Positions 45,639 to 53,594 are shown, counted from the stretch's first letter. The stretch is 55,806 bases of DNA from Fibrobacter succinogenes (GCA_902768715.1 CACXMH010000037.1:1-55806); one strand, 5' to 3'. Notes: generated by a model not told the origin, from the letters alone. Translations and numbers: made by a program.

Positions 45639-46499
45639 TCAAACTTTGTTTAATTTTAACCAGGAACCTAAAATTTCATCCCATAAACGAGGCTGAAACG
45701 GAGTCAAGCCACTTCTATTATAAAAAGTCATCTCACCAAAATACACTTTGCAATCTACTTCATAAAAATCAACTCTAACATGCGGTATACCCTTAGATAA
45801 AGTCTCAGCCAAAGCAACCATTAAATCAAATGACTTCGGCTTAGATGGGCACTTAGGCGCATGAGGGTGACCATTACTCAATTCTAAACGTTTGAAATTT
45901 TCGTCAAAATAGTCAAAATACGTTTCTTCATCTTTTTTTTGTCTATTCGATGCAATAAAAAGTAATTTAACTTTACCATTAAAACAAAAAAATTTGTAAT
46001 CAGGCAAATCATTTGTCGAAGAGTCTACTAAATAAGGTTCTGCAATAATACATGGTTTAACATTTTTATACGGCCATTCACGACCATACCAATAAGCATT
46101 ATGATCTTCATAACCATCAATCTTGCTCCTAGCATCTTCATAATTTAATTTTGATTTGTCTTTACAAATCAAAACACTGCCCGAATCATGGTTCCATTTC
46201 AACACGAACTGGTTAGGCAATTCGTTAAAGTCAATTTCAGAGGCATGATTCCATACACCTAATGTTGGAATAACATATTCCTTACCTATTTTAGAAGCAA
46301 CATACTCCTTAACAAGGTGCTTGTCAACTAAAGTTGTATATTCGGGTTTACGATTGTATATTTTCAACCATTGTATTTTTTCATTAAATGTTCTAGGTTT
46401 TTTAAAATTTATTAAACGATGAAAATGCTTAAAGAAAAGCATCTGTAAATATACTTTGTCTGGCAAAATACGTAGTAATTTAAAGAAAATATGCTCCAT
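45639..46499 (-). CDS. TupA-like ATP-grasp protein (polysaccharide cluster), copy 1
   Basis: 286 aa. FNEKIQWLKIYNR, FVLKWNHDSG, EPYLVDSS, DYKFFCFNGK and HVRVDFYEVD...YFGEMTF match the TupA-like ATP-grasp family of cell-surface polysaccharide loci, thought to attach amino or other acids to glycans. It is paralogous to the gene at 47592-48482. Confidence 0.8.
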   Translation of the reverse strand: MEHIFFKLLRILPDKVYLQMLFFKHFHRLINFKKPRTFNEKIQWLKIYNRKPEYTTLVDKHLVKEYVASKIGKEYVIPTLGVWNHASEIDFNELPNQFVLKWNHDSGSVLICKDKSKLNYEDARSKIDGYEDHNAYWYGREWPYKNVKPCIIAEPYLVDSSTNDLPDYKFFCFNGKVKLLFIASNRQKKDEETYFDYFDENFKRLELSNGHPHAPKCPSKPKSFDLMVALAETLSKGIPHVRVDFYEVDCKVYFGEMTFYNRSGLTPFQPRLWDEILGSWLKLNKV

Positions 46500-46502
46500 A
46501 AA

Positions 46503-47588
46503 TCACCCTAGAATTCTTTCATAACATTGACTAGTGTCTTTCGCTATAGTATCCCAAGAAAAATTTTCAGCCAATTGTAGTGCATTTTTGCCTTTTGAAG
46601 TAAAATCTCGTCTAAAAATAACGGACCTTAAAGCATTTTTCACAGATTCAACATTATTTTCGGCAATCCAGCCTGCATTAAAATCATTTATTTCTTTTGT
46701 GAAGTTTGTGCCTGTTGTTGCCAAACAAGGAACACCATAGCTTAGAGCCTCAATCATTCCCATTGGCATCCCTTCAAATCGGGATGTCATTATAAACACA
46801 TCTGTTTGCAGCAAAACCTTCGCTTTTTCTAAACCAAACACAGCTTCTTCAAAACTTATCAAGTCTTCAAGCAAATGCTTTTTAATTTTTTCCTGTAACA
46901 ATTCTTGCGAACCTTCCCTATTAGGACCATAAATGGTCAAATGAAAATTGTTATTCGTCAAATCATCTTTCATACCCGAAATGGCATCAACTAGAATATC
47001 TAGACCCTTTTGATAGATGTCTATACGACCAATATACGATGCAACAATCTGATCATTAGAATATGTTCTCATTTCGACATTGGGAAGATTAATCCCATTT
47101 GGTATAACAAAGCCTTTTGTTTTCCACTGTTTTTCCGATTCTTTTTTTTCGTTCTCAGTTAAATACTCAATTGCAGCCGCATGTTTCGCTAAAGAATTAA
47201 AATATAAAAGATTACCTATTTTCTTTTTCAAAAATTTATTTTTTTGTGCTAGACAAGTCATTTCACTTCGCGGAATAATGACATAGGGAATATTTCTTTT
47301 TTTTACATCTTTAAGAATTTTACAAAACGGAAAACAATAAAATTCTTCGACAACAACAATATCCGGACGATTGAACGGAGCTGGCAAGTCCTTTAGTCTG
47401 CCACTTGGGAAATCATCAAGATTTTTGCAATCTAATCCATTTTGAGTCCATTCTTTTCTTTTGTTATGGTTAATGTTAAACCAAAAAACATTGTCAATTT
47501 TTGCCTGCGCCCTTATCTGAGCAGGAACACTATTGTTCGGCCCTGCCCACAAATTTCCTGAAAGATTTGATATATACAGAATATTCAT
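46503..47588 (-). CDS. GT4-type glycosyltransferase
   Basis: 361 aa, two Rossmann halves. The C-terminal half has SYIGRIDIYQKGLDILVDA, TIYGPNREG, and the nucleotide-sugar EX7E region FEGMPMGMIEALSYGVPCLA. Donor and acceptor unknown. It starts 3 nt after the upstream TupA-like gene. Confidence 0.88.
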   Translation of the reverse strand: MNILYISNLSGNLWAGPNNSVPAQIRAQAKIDNVFWFNINHNKRKEWTQNGLDCKNLDDFPSGRLKDLPAPFNRPDIVVVEEFYCFPFCKILKDVKKRNIPYVIIPRSEMTCLAQKNKFLKKKIGNLLYFNSLAKHAAAIEYLTENEKKESEKQWKTKGFVIPNGINLPNVEMRTYSNDQIVASYIGRIDIYQKGLDILVDAISGMKDDLTNNNFHLTIYGPNREGSQELLQEKIKKHLLEDLISFEEAVFGLEKAKVLLQTDVFIMTSRFEGMPMGMIEALSYGVPCLATTGTNFTKEINDFNAGWIAENNVESVKNALRSVIFRRDFTSKGKNALQLAENFSWDTIAKDTSQCYERILG

Positions 47589-47591
47589 TTT

Positions 47592-48482
47592 CTACTTATT
47601 CTTTAACGATTCTATATCTAGCATCTGTCCCCATTCCAAATCATACTTATCAGGATTAAAGGGCATCATACATGCACTTGGCGTAAATGTAAGCTCAGCA
47701 AAATAGTACTTTCCATTTGCGATAAAGAAATCAACACGAACAAAGGGGAATTTCTGACACAACGTCTTTGCCATTTCTGTCATTTCATTAAAGAAGGAAG
47801 GTAATTCCACAGACGGAATATCCGTATAGTCATCCCTCCTTAGAGGCATTTTAGAGCCATCTAGATAGAAGAAGCCTATTTGAGCCTGCCTGTCATGGAC
47901 AAGATCGGTCGATACATAAATAAACTTCGGTTCCCCATTAAAGCAAAAATACTTATAATCTGTTATGTTATCGCCAAGGTATTCTTCGCAAGTAATATGC
48001 GGTTCAATCTTGGAATAATGACGTTCAATATTAAACGCACCGAAATCCTCTTTCATCCAAGCATTGAGTTGCTTTACAGCATTATTCTTGTCAAAGGTTT
48101 CTTTATCTGCGCAAAGAATATTGTAGGCACAGCCATGATTACACTTCAAAACAAATTTTTTCGGAAGTTTAGACCAGTCGATTTTGCGAGCATCATCCCA
48201 ATCACCCAATAGCGGTACTAATTTATCTTCGAACCCTTTTTGCTTAATAAATTCACGAACTCTGTACTTGTCGGCACACTGAATAGCAAGCAGATTCTTC
48301 GGCAGATAATTCAATTTAAGCCATTGAAGTTTCTCGTTAAATGTCTGCGGATTTTTCAAATTCAATTTTTTTCCGAGAACAACCTTAAAATAAAATTTCG
48401 ACATAACGGAATCAGGCATGACTTTGCTAGCCATAACCTGCATTTTTCTGCGAATTTTGTATGCAAGGGAATCTCTTTCCAT
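47592..48482 (-). CDS. TupA-like ATP-grasp protein, copy 2
   Basis: 296 aa with the same landmarks as copy 1: TFNEKLQWLKLN, FVLKCNHGCAYN, CEEYLGDNITDYKYFCFNGE, FVRVDFFIANGKYYFAELTF. Two copies in one cluster suggest two different substituents or glycan positions. Confidence 0.82.
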   Translation of the reverse strand: MERDSLAYKIRRKMQVMASKVMPDSVMSKFYFKVVLGKKLNLKNPQTFNEKLQWLKLNYLPKNLLAIQCADKYRVREFIKQKGFEDKLVPLLGDWDDARKIDWSKLPKKFVLKCNHGCAYNILCADKETFDKNNAVKQLNAWMKEDFGAFNIERHYSKIEPHITCEEYLGDNITDYKYFCFNGEPKFIYVSTDLVHDRQAQIGFFYLDGSKMPLRRDDYTDIPSVELPSFFNEMTEMAKTLCQKFPFVRVDFFIANGKYYFAELTFTPSACMMPFNPDKYDLEWGQMLDIESLKNK

Positions 48483-48489
48483 AAAAACC

Positions 48490-49239
48490 TCAATTTTTCA
48501 CATATCTAAATTTTTTCCATATCCCAAAGCACAGATTCCTCGCCGTAATCCAGAGTGAACTTATCGGATTCAAGCCTTCTGCTTCGCGATAGAGTTTGTA
48601 GTGCCACTTGATAAGGGCTACATAGCTGTGATTGCTGATTGAGCCGCCCCTTTTGCGGTAACTTGCCAGCGTTTCAGGGAGCAAGTAGCAATCCGCCTTG
48701 CGGCATGCTTTGAGCCAGATGGCGTAATCGTTGTTCTTGCGGATGTCGGCAATCTGAATGTCGCCCACGATTTCGCGGTTATACATCACGGTTAGGCAAC
48801 CTGGCCAGCAGTAGTTGAACATTCCCGTCTTTGTGATGCGTCTTGGGCCACCCACGAGCGTTCCTGTCGGGTGGTTGCCGTTTTCGTCAATTTCTTCGTA
48901 GCGGGTGTAACTGAAGGCATAGCCGTTTTCGGCCATGAACTTGAGTTGTTTTTCGAGTTTTTCGGGGGCCCAGAGGTCGTCGCTGTCAAGGAAGGCTATC
49001 CATTTGCCTTTTGCCTGTGCGAGGGCGCGGTTGCGGGAGACGGCAGCCCCGCTGTTTTGGGCGTTTTTGAGGTAATGGATTTTTGATGACAGGAGATCCC
49101 CGCCTTCGCGGGGATGACAATAGTCAACGATAATCAGTTCCCAGTTCGTGTAGGTCTGAGCCAATACGGAATTGATGGATTCCGCAATGTATTTGCCGGT
49201 ATTATAACTCGGCATGATTATGGAGACAAGACCGTGCAT
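48490..49239 (-). CDS. GT2 glycosyltransferase carrying a palindromic repeat in its coding sequence
   Basis: 249 aa. GT-A fold: VSIIMPSYNTGKYIAESINS, TYTNWELIIVD, then GAAVSRNRALAQAKGKWIAF and LDSDDLW (DxD). Between them the usual VDDCSTD loop is replaced by YCHPREGGDLLSS, which is encoded by a 29-bp intergenic-type palindrome (49091-49119) identical to 2953-2981. The frame is open through it, but a uridine-binding loop may be damaged. Confidence 0.85.
   Translation of the reverse strand: MHGLVSIIMPSYNTGKYIAESINSVLAQTYTNWELIIVDYCHPREGGDLLSSKIHYLKNAQNSGAAVSRNRALAQAKGKWIAFLDSDDLWAPEKLEKQLKFMAENGYAFSYTRYEEIDENGNHPTGTLVGGPRRITKTGMFNYCWPGCLTVMYNREIVGDIQIADIRKNNDYAIWLKACRKADCYLLPETLASYRKRGGSISNHSYVALIKWHYKLYREAEGLNPISSLWITARNLCFGIWKKFRYVKN
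49091..49119 (-). repeat. GGAT...ATGAC palindromic repeat inside the GT2 gene
   Basis: Arms CCCCGC/GCGGGG, identical over 29 bp to the intergenic copy at 2953-2981; translated in frame as CHPREGGD. Confidence 0.85.
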
Positions 49240-49241
49240 TT

Positions 49242-49928
49242 TTACGCCATAGCCTCCGCGATGAGGCGCCTGGCCTCCTGTTGCCCGCGGTCGTACTGTT
49301 CGCGGGTGATCTTGCCGCTTGCGAGCAGGTAGTCGCCGAGGTCGGTGGCGGTGTCGGAACCTTCTTCGGTGATTCCGTCGCGCTTGAACACCTTGCCGAG
49401 CGTGGTGAGGATTATCCTGATGTCGCCGAGGAGTGTGATTTTCTCGATGTACTGCAGGTCGTAGGCGATTTTCGATTCCCAGGTGACGGCGTTGCGCCCG
49501 TTCACCTGCGCAAGCCCGCTGAGTCCCTGCCGCACGGTGTGCCGCCTGCGCTGTTCGGCCGTCATGAATACCATGTCGCGCACGAGCTGGGGCCTCGGCC
49601 CGATTACGGCCATGTCGCCCTTGAGGATGTTGAAGAGTTCGGGCAGCTCGTCGAGGCTGGTGGAGCGGAGGAACTTGCCGTAGGCGTTCAGCCGCACGTC
49701 GTCGGGGAGCAGGTTCCCCTGGGCGTCACGCTCGTTGGTCATGGTGCGGAACTTGACGAGCCTGAATATCCTCTCGCCCTTGCCCGGGCGGGGCTGCGTG
49801 AAGAAGGGATTGCCATGCATCTTGACGGCGCCGAGGACGGTGAGCACGAGCAGCAGCGGGCTCAGGGCGAGAATCGCGGCCAGCGCGCAGCAGAAGTCCA
49901 GGGGTCGTTTGAGGAAGCGGGCGTACAT
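49242..49928 (-). CDS. Initiating sugar-1-phosphate transferase (WcaJ/WbaP catalytic-domain type)
   Basis: 228 aa. One N-terminal hairpin helix (YARFLKRPLDFCCALAAILA), then FRLVKFRTMTNERD, STSLDELPELFNILKGDM, VIGPRPQLV, RHTVRQGLSGLAQVNGRN. It moves a sugar-1-phosphate to undecaprenyl phosphate to start repeat-unit synthesis. The last ~45 residues (LGDYLLASGKITREQYDRGQ) are an extra element resembling the N-domain of type II secretion ATPases. First gene of the cluster. Confidence 0.9.
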   Translation of the reverse strand: MYARFLKRPLDFCCALAAILALSPLLLVLTVLGAVKMHGNPFFTQPRPGKGERIFRLVKFRTMTNERDAQGNLLPDDVRLNAYGKFLRSTSLDELPELFNILKGDMAVIGPRPQLVRDMVFMTAEQRRRHTVRQGLSGLAQVNGRNAVTWESKIAYDLQYIEKITLLGDIRIILTTLGKVFKRDGITEEGSDTATDLGDYLLASGKITREQYDRGQQEARRLIAEAMA

Positions 49929-50003
49929 ATTCCCTACAATATAGTTTTCGGGGGAATTACGGACAACCTATGGGGGTGGAACGGGGGGTGGATTCGGCCC
50001 TTT

Positions 50004-50032
50004 TTGACAAATATTGTTATATTATGTATATT
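50004..50032 (+). promoter_or_regulatory. Promoter of the BrnA-like gene
   Basis: TTGACA (50004-50009), 17-nt spacer, TATATT (50027-50032), 26 nt before the ATG with GAGGAT as ribosome site. Confidence 0.75.
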
Positions 50033-50057
50033 TTATGTATATAAATGAGGATATGGC

Positions 50058-50351
50058 ATGAAAAAAACGAATTCAAAATTCATAGATGAGCCTATCGACG
50101 ACGAGGAACGCGCCTTGATGGAAGCCGTCGAGAACGATGAGTTAGTTCCGCTCCCAAAAGGGGAAGAAGAGCGTATCCGGGCGGACATCATGTCCGCCTC
50201 GGCGAAGAACATCACCATCCGTATGCAGCTGGACGACCTGGACGGCATCAAGAAGATGGCGAAGGCCGCCGGCATGCCCTACCAGACGCTCATCAACTCC
50301 GTCATCCACCGCTACGTGACCGGTGGAATCATCTTCAAGGTAGCCGTGTAG
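50058..50351 (+). CDS. BrnA/CopG-type ribbon-helix-helix antitoxin, orphan
   Basis: 97 aa. The C-terminal half ITIRMQLDDLDGIKKMAKAA then GMPYQTLINSVIHRYVTG is the RHH motif of BrnA and related antitoxins, which bind DNA as dimers and neutralise a BrnT toxin normally encoded just upstream. No BrnT reading frame precedes it here, so it is an orphan regulator or an anti-addiction remnant. Confidence 0.78.
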   Translation: MKKTNSKFIDEPIDDEERALMEAVENDELVPLPKGEEERIRADIMSASAKNITIRMQLDDLDGIKKMAKAAGMPYQTLINSVIHRYVTGGIIFKVAV

Positions 50352-50352
50352 G

Positions 50353-50409
50353 GCCTTCAAGAGAACAACGTGCTGTTCCTCGACGAGATTCACCGGCTAA
50401 ACCGAGGTG
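50353..50409 (+). pseudogene. RuvB-like scrap (Walker B region)
   Basis: Reads LQENNVLFLDEIHRLNR, the Walker B strand of RuvB, then leaves the family. Only ~17 codons remain. The 140 bp after it hold no gene. Confidence 0.6.
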
Positions 50410-50548
50410 GAGTATATTTTGGTTTGTAAAGCCGCATAATATAAATTTAATTGATTAATTATATAGAAATTATGTATTTGACTTGATGGATTTTTGAGGA
50501 TATATTGTTGGAGTAAAAAACGATAAACCCTGAAAAAAGGAGTCCATC

Positions 50549-50794
50549 ATGAAGCACTTAATCATTACACTGGCTTTGGCCGCAGCTACTTTTGGCTTTG
50601 CCCAGGAATTTCCGCCCCTGTATGAATGCCCGACACCGGATCCGTCGCAGCCGTATCGACCTGTAGATGTTAACAAGTCCAACCCCACTCCTCTAGACCC
50701 GTGCCTCCTTCAGCAGTTGGCTAAGAAGCTTGGAATTGAGCCACCACCGCCGGAGGACCAGAGACCTCAATGGTATCCTGTGGATACTAAGTAA
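50549..50794 (+). CDS. Small secreted Pro-rich protein
   Basis: 81 aa with an AAAAGGAG ribosome site and a signal peptide cleaved after GFA (about 18). The mature part is Pro-rich (FPPLYECPTPDPSQPYRP, IEPPPPEDQ) with two cysteines. Unknown function. Confidence 0.6.
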   Translation: MKHLIITLALAAATFGFAQEFPPLYECPTPDPSQPYRPVDVNKSNPTPLDPCLLQQLAKKLGIEPPPPEDQRPQWYPVDTK

Positions 50795-50820
50795 ATCTTG
50801 CTAGGCGGCGTTGTTGAAGA

Positions 50821-50957
50821 AGCAATTTGCATTTTTTGCAAATTGCTGTTTAGAACAACTAAGTCAACCTGTGCAAAAATTGCACAGGTTCGCATGAGAA
50901 ACATTCGCAAAAAATCGGAAATTCCGATTTTTTTTTCAGTATGTAAGGATTCCTTAC
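50821..50957. repeat. Cluster of four palindromes; one lies in a RhuM-like scrap
   Basis: Palindromes: 50821-50847 (AGCAATTTGCA/TGCAAATTGCT), 50866-50890 (AACCTGTGCAA/TTGCACAGGTT, 25 nt), 50909-50933 (AAAAAATCGGAA/TTCCGATTTTTT, 25 nt), 50943-50957 (GTAAGGA/TCCTTAC). Around the second the frame reads STCAKIAQVR, as in RhuM-family proteins, so this is probably a decayed RhuM gene. Confidence 0.55.
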
Positions 50958-51005
50958 GAACTCCCACTCTGCCGCCGTGAATTCGGAGTTTTTAAGCGAG
51001 ACCCC

Positions 51006-51034
51006 TTGACTCCTGCAACTGATTAGTGTATATT
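51006..51034 (+). promoter_or_regulatory. Promoter of the first RhuM-family gene
   Basis: TTGACT (51006-51011), 17-nt spacer, TATATT (51029-51034); ATG at 51043, 8 nt later, with no ribosome site. Confidence 0.75.
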
Positions 51035-51042
51035 TGTGCAGT

Positions 51043-52035
51043 ATGAACGAGATTTTACTGTACAAAACCGACAATGCAGAAGTCAAGGTTGAGATCCTGC
51101 TGCAAAATGAGAATCTCTGGCTAACCCAGGCCAAGATGGCCGAGCTTTTCGATGTGCAGAAGGCGGCCATTTCAAAGCATCTGAAGAACATCTTTGCCGA
51201 TGGCGAATTGCAGGAGTCATCAGTTGTTTCCAAAATGGAAACAACTGCTTCTGACGGCAAGAACTATCAAACCAACATCTACAATCTCGACGCCATTATC
51301 GCAGTGGGCTACCGCATCAACTCCAAAAAGGCGACCATGTTCCGCATATGGGCTACACAAGTCCTAAAGGAATACATAATTAAGGGCTTCGCCATGAACG
51401 ACGAACGCCTGAAAGAGCCGCAGAATTTCTTCGGCAAGGACTACTTCGAGGAGCAACTCGAACGTATTCGCGAAATCAGGGCGAGCGAGCGCCGTTTTTA
51501 CCAGAAAATCACGGACATCTACGCCAGATGCAGCGCCGACTACAGTCCAGACAGCCAGATTACGCAAGATTTCTTCGCAACGGTGCAGAACAAAATGCAC
51601 TATGCCGTAACGCACCAGACCGCAGCCGAAATCATATACTCCCGCGCAGACAGCAAAAAGGTGAATATGGGGCTCACGACATGGAAAAATGCCCCCAACG
51701 GCGACATCCGCAAGCCAGACGTTTCCATCGCCAAGAACTACCTGTCGCAGGATGAAATCGACACCCTAAACAGGATTGTCACCATGTATCTGGACTACGC
51801 TGAGTTGCAGGCGAAACGCGGCCAGGTCATGTACATGAAGGACTGGGTGGAAAAGCTAAACGCATTCCTCCAATTCAACGAGCGCGATATCCTTGAAGAC
51901 AAGGGAAAGGTCACACACGAAATAGCGAAGGCCTTCGCAGAAGGCGAATATGACAAGTTCAGGGTAATCCGCGACGCCAATTACAAGAGCGATTTTGACA
52001 AGTTGATGGAGTCTATCGCAGAATACAAGGCGTAA
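51043..52035 (+). CDS. RhuM-family protein, copy A
   Basis: 330 aa from ATG 51043. RhuM signature: ENLWLTQAKMAELFDVQKAA, ISKHLKNIF, SVVSKMETTASDGKNYQT, YNLDAIIAVGYRINS, FRIWATQVLKEYIIKGFAM and the C-terminal ADSKKVNMGLTTW and LNRIVTMYLDYAE. The N-terminus is a phage-antirepressor-like DNA-binding domain; the role of the family is not established. The codons for VVSKMETT form a 25-nt palindrome (51222-51246). Confidence 0.87.
   Translation: MNEILLYKTDNAEVKVEILLQNENLWLTQAKMAELFDVQKAAISKHLKNIFADGELQESSVVSKMETTASDGKNYQTNIYNLDAIIAVGYRINSKKATMFRIWATQVLKEYIIKGFAMNDERLKEPQNFFGKDYFEEQLERIREIRASERRFYQKITDIYARCSADYSPDSQITQDFFATVQNKMHYAVTHQTAAEIIYSRADSKKVNMGLTTWKNAPNGDIRKPDVSIAKNYLSQDEIDTLNRIVTMYLDYAELQAKRGQVMYMKDWVEKLNAFLQFNERDILEDKGKVTHEIAKAFAEGEYDKFRVIRDANYKSDFDKLMESIAEYKA
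51222..51246. repeat. 25-nt palindrome within RhuM copy A
   Basis: Arms AGTTGTTTCCA/TGGAAACAACT around AAA; begins on the third base of a TCA (Ser) codon, as in copy B. Confidence 0.9.
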
Positions 52036-52260
52036 GAGAAAAGCTCACCGAAGCAAGCTACGCGTTGCCGCAATCGAACAAAAACAATCTCAGGCGGCCT
52101 CCCCCAAAGTTTCGCGGCAACGATCGTGACCCGTAGGGGCGGAGACGGGGGCCGCGAGCAATGCGAGCGATGCCTGGCTCCGTTTTACGAGGTGCGCGGG
52201 GTGGCAAAGCCGCGACGCGAGCCCGTAAAATAGAGCGTGACGGCGCGGGAGCGCCGGGCC

Positions 52261-52304
52261 GCAGCAGAAGTCCAGGGGTCGCTTGAGGAAGCGGGCGTAC
52301 ATAT
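52261..52304 (-). pseudogene. Duplicated 5' end of the sugar transferase gene
   Basis: 44 bp matching 49887-49930 with one mismatch; reverse strand reads MYARFLKRPLDFCC and then diverges. The rest of 52036-52390 is GC-rich and inverted-repeat-rich with no gene. Confidence 0.75.
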
Positions 52305-52390
52305 AGAACAAATCTAGTTAATGTGCGTCCACCCCCACCCCAAGGCGTCAAGACAAAATAACGAAATCGTTGATTTTTTCACAAAATCTC

Positions 52391-52419
52391 TTGACTTTTC
52401 CATCCCAGGTTTGTATATT
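52391..52419 (+). promoter_or_regulatory. Promoter of the second RhuM-family gene
   Basis: TTGACT (52391-52396), 17-nt spacer, TATATT (52414-52419); a ~70-nt leader with GGAAAGGAG before the ATG. Confidence 0.75.
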
Positions 52420-52495
52420 TTGTAGTGCACAAGAGTGCAGGCACAACAAGTCAAGTTCCGCTTTTTCAGGCTTGTAGGCGGAAAGGAGTCGAAAA

Positions 52496-53386
52496 ATGAG
52501 CGAAAAAGAGTCGTTGCCGGTTGCCGAGAAGAACGAGATTATCGTTTACCAGCCGGAAGGCGGGGAATTCCACATCGAGGTCCGAGTTGAAAACGAGACC
52601 GTCTGGCTCACGCAGGCGCAGATGGCGGAGTTGTTTGGCACTTCAAGAACAAACATCGTCGAGCACATTGGCCATATCTACGAAGAAAACGAGTTAGACC
52701 TGGAGTCAACCTGTCGGAAATTCCGACAGGTTCAAATAGAAGGGTCACGTAGGGTTAAACGTCAGATTCCATTCTACAATCTAGACATGATTCTGTCACT
52801 CGGCTATCGGGTCAAATCAGCCGTAGCGACAAAATTTCGCCGTTGGGCTAATCAAGTTTTGAAAGAGCACCTGCTCCGAGGTTGCAGCGTCAATCAAAGG
52901 CTCATTTCGCACGAAAATAGGCTGGAAAATCTAGATTCCCGAGTCATTTATCTCGAAAAGCAGGTAGACTTCTTCGTGAAGGCAAGCCTTCCGCCAAGCG
53001 AAGGATTGCTGCCCGCCCATGCACAGTGGAGCGGTTACGAGTTTGCCGTTCAACTAGTGCGTTCCGCTAAAAAAGAACTCGTCATCATCGATCCGTATGC
53101 CAACGACGTGGTTCTATCCCTTATGGCAAAACGCGCCGAGGGGGTAAACGCAACCATCTATTCCGCCAGAATTACCCATGCCATGAGGGAGGAAGAAGCC
53201 CGTCTGAACAGGCAATTTCCGACAGTACATCTAGAAAATATGCGCGAGGTCCACGACCGTTTCGTCATCGTCGACGACGTGGTTTATCATGTGGGGGCGT
53301 CGTTCAAGGACCTCGGGAGCCAAATGACGGCGTTCTCGATACTGAATTTTGTTACCAAGGAACAAGTACTTGCAATGGTGAAGTGA
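52496..53386 (+). CDS. RhuM-type DNA-binding domain fused to a PLD-like domain, copy B
   Basis: 296 aa. N-terminal RhuM part: ETVWLTQAQMAELFGTSRTN, STCRKFRQVQ, FYNLDMILSLGYRVKS, RRWANQVLKEHLLRG. A short coiled coil (about 142-160) leads to a PLD-like module: ELVIIDPYANDVV, then REVHDRFVIVDDVVYHVGAS, and FKDLG. The same half-site pattern (IIDP...HDRx4D) occurs in gene 2 of the four-gene operon. Residues STCRKFRQV are encoded by a 25-nt palindrome (52708-52732). Confidence 0.83.
   Translation: MSEKESLPVAEKNEIIVYQPEGGEFHIEVRVENETVWLTQAQMAELFGTSRTNIVEHIGHIYEENELDLESTCRKFRQVQIEGSRRVKRQIPFYNLDMILSLGYRVKSAVATKFRRWANQVLKEHLLRGCSVNQRLISHENRLENLDSRVIYLEKQVDFFVKASLPPSEGLLPAHAQWSGYEFAVQLVRSAKKELVIIDPYANDVVLSLMAKRAEGVNATIYSARITHAMREEEARLNRQFPTVHLENMREVHDRFVIVDDVVYHVGASFKDLGSQMTAFSILNFVTKEQVLAMVK
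52708..52732. repeat. 25-nt palindrome within RhuM copy B
   Basis: Arms AACCTGTCGGAA/TTCCGACAGGTT around one A; same codon register as in copy A. Confidence 0.9.
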
Positions 53387-53390
53387 GAGC

Positions 53391-53477
53391 GAAAAAGAGG
53401 CAAAGCGACTTGAAGCCGACCCAAAGACCAAGCGCTACACGGACATGGATGAAATGTGGGCGGACTTGGATAAATGA
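53391..53477 (+). pseudogene. RelB/DinJ-type antitoxin C-terminal remnant
   Basis: Reads EAKRLEADPKTKRYTDMDEM then WADLDK and stop; the K-YTDxDEMxxDL tail is that of RelB/DinJ antitoxins. The N-terminal DNA-binding half is missing. Its stop overlaps the toxin start as ATGA. Confidence 0.65.
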
Positions 53478-53551
53478 TTTACGAAGTTATTTGGACTAGC
53501 CGCTTTAAAAAGAGGCGTAAGCCCCGTAAACCTCCCCCACTATTCACTTGA
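53474..53551 (+). pseudogene. YafQ/RelE-type toxin N-terminal remnant
   Basis: MIYEVIWTSRFKKR is a RelE/YafQ start (strand, then FKKD helix), after which the frame runs into unrelated sequence and stops after 25 codons. Confidence 0.6.
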
Positions 53552-53594
53552 CGCATAGCGGATTTATTATATTCTCCCCTAAAAGGGGCTTTTT

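Noticed and set aside
50821-50957. CRISPR-like array
   Set aside because: The palindromes differ in sequence and spacing; there is no constant repeat with regular spacers and no cas gene.
52058-52351. 97-codon reverse frame in the GC-rich gap
   Set aside because: Only the first ~14 codons match a known gene (sugar transferase); the rest is repeat-rich and unlike protein.
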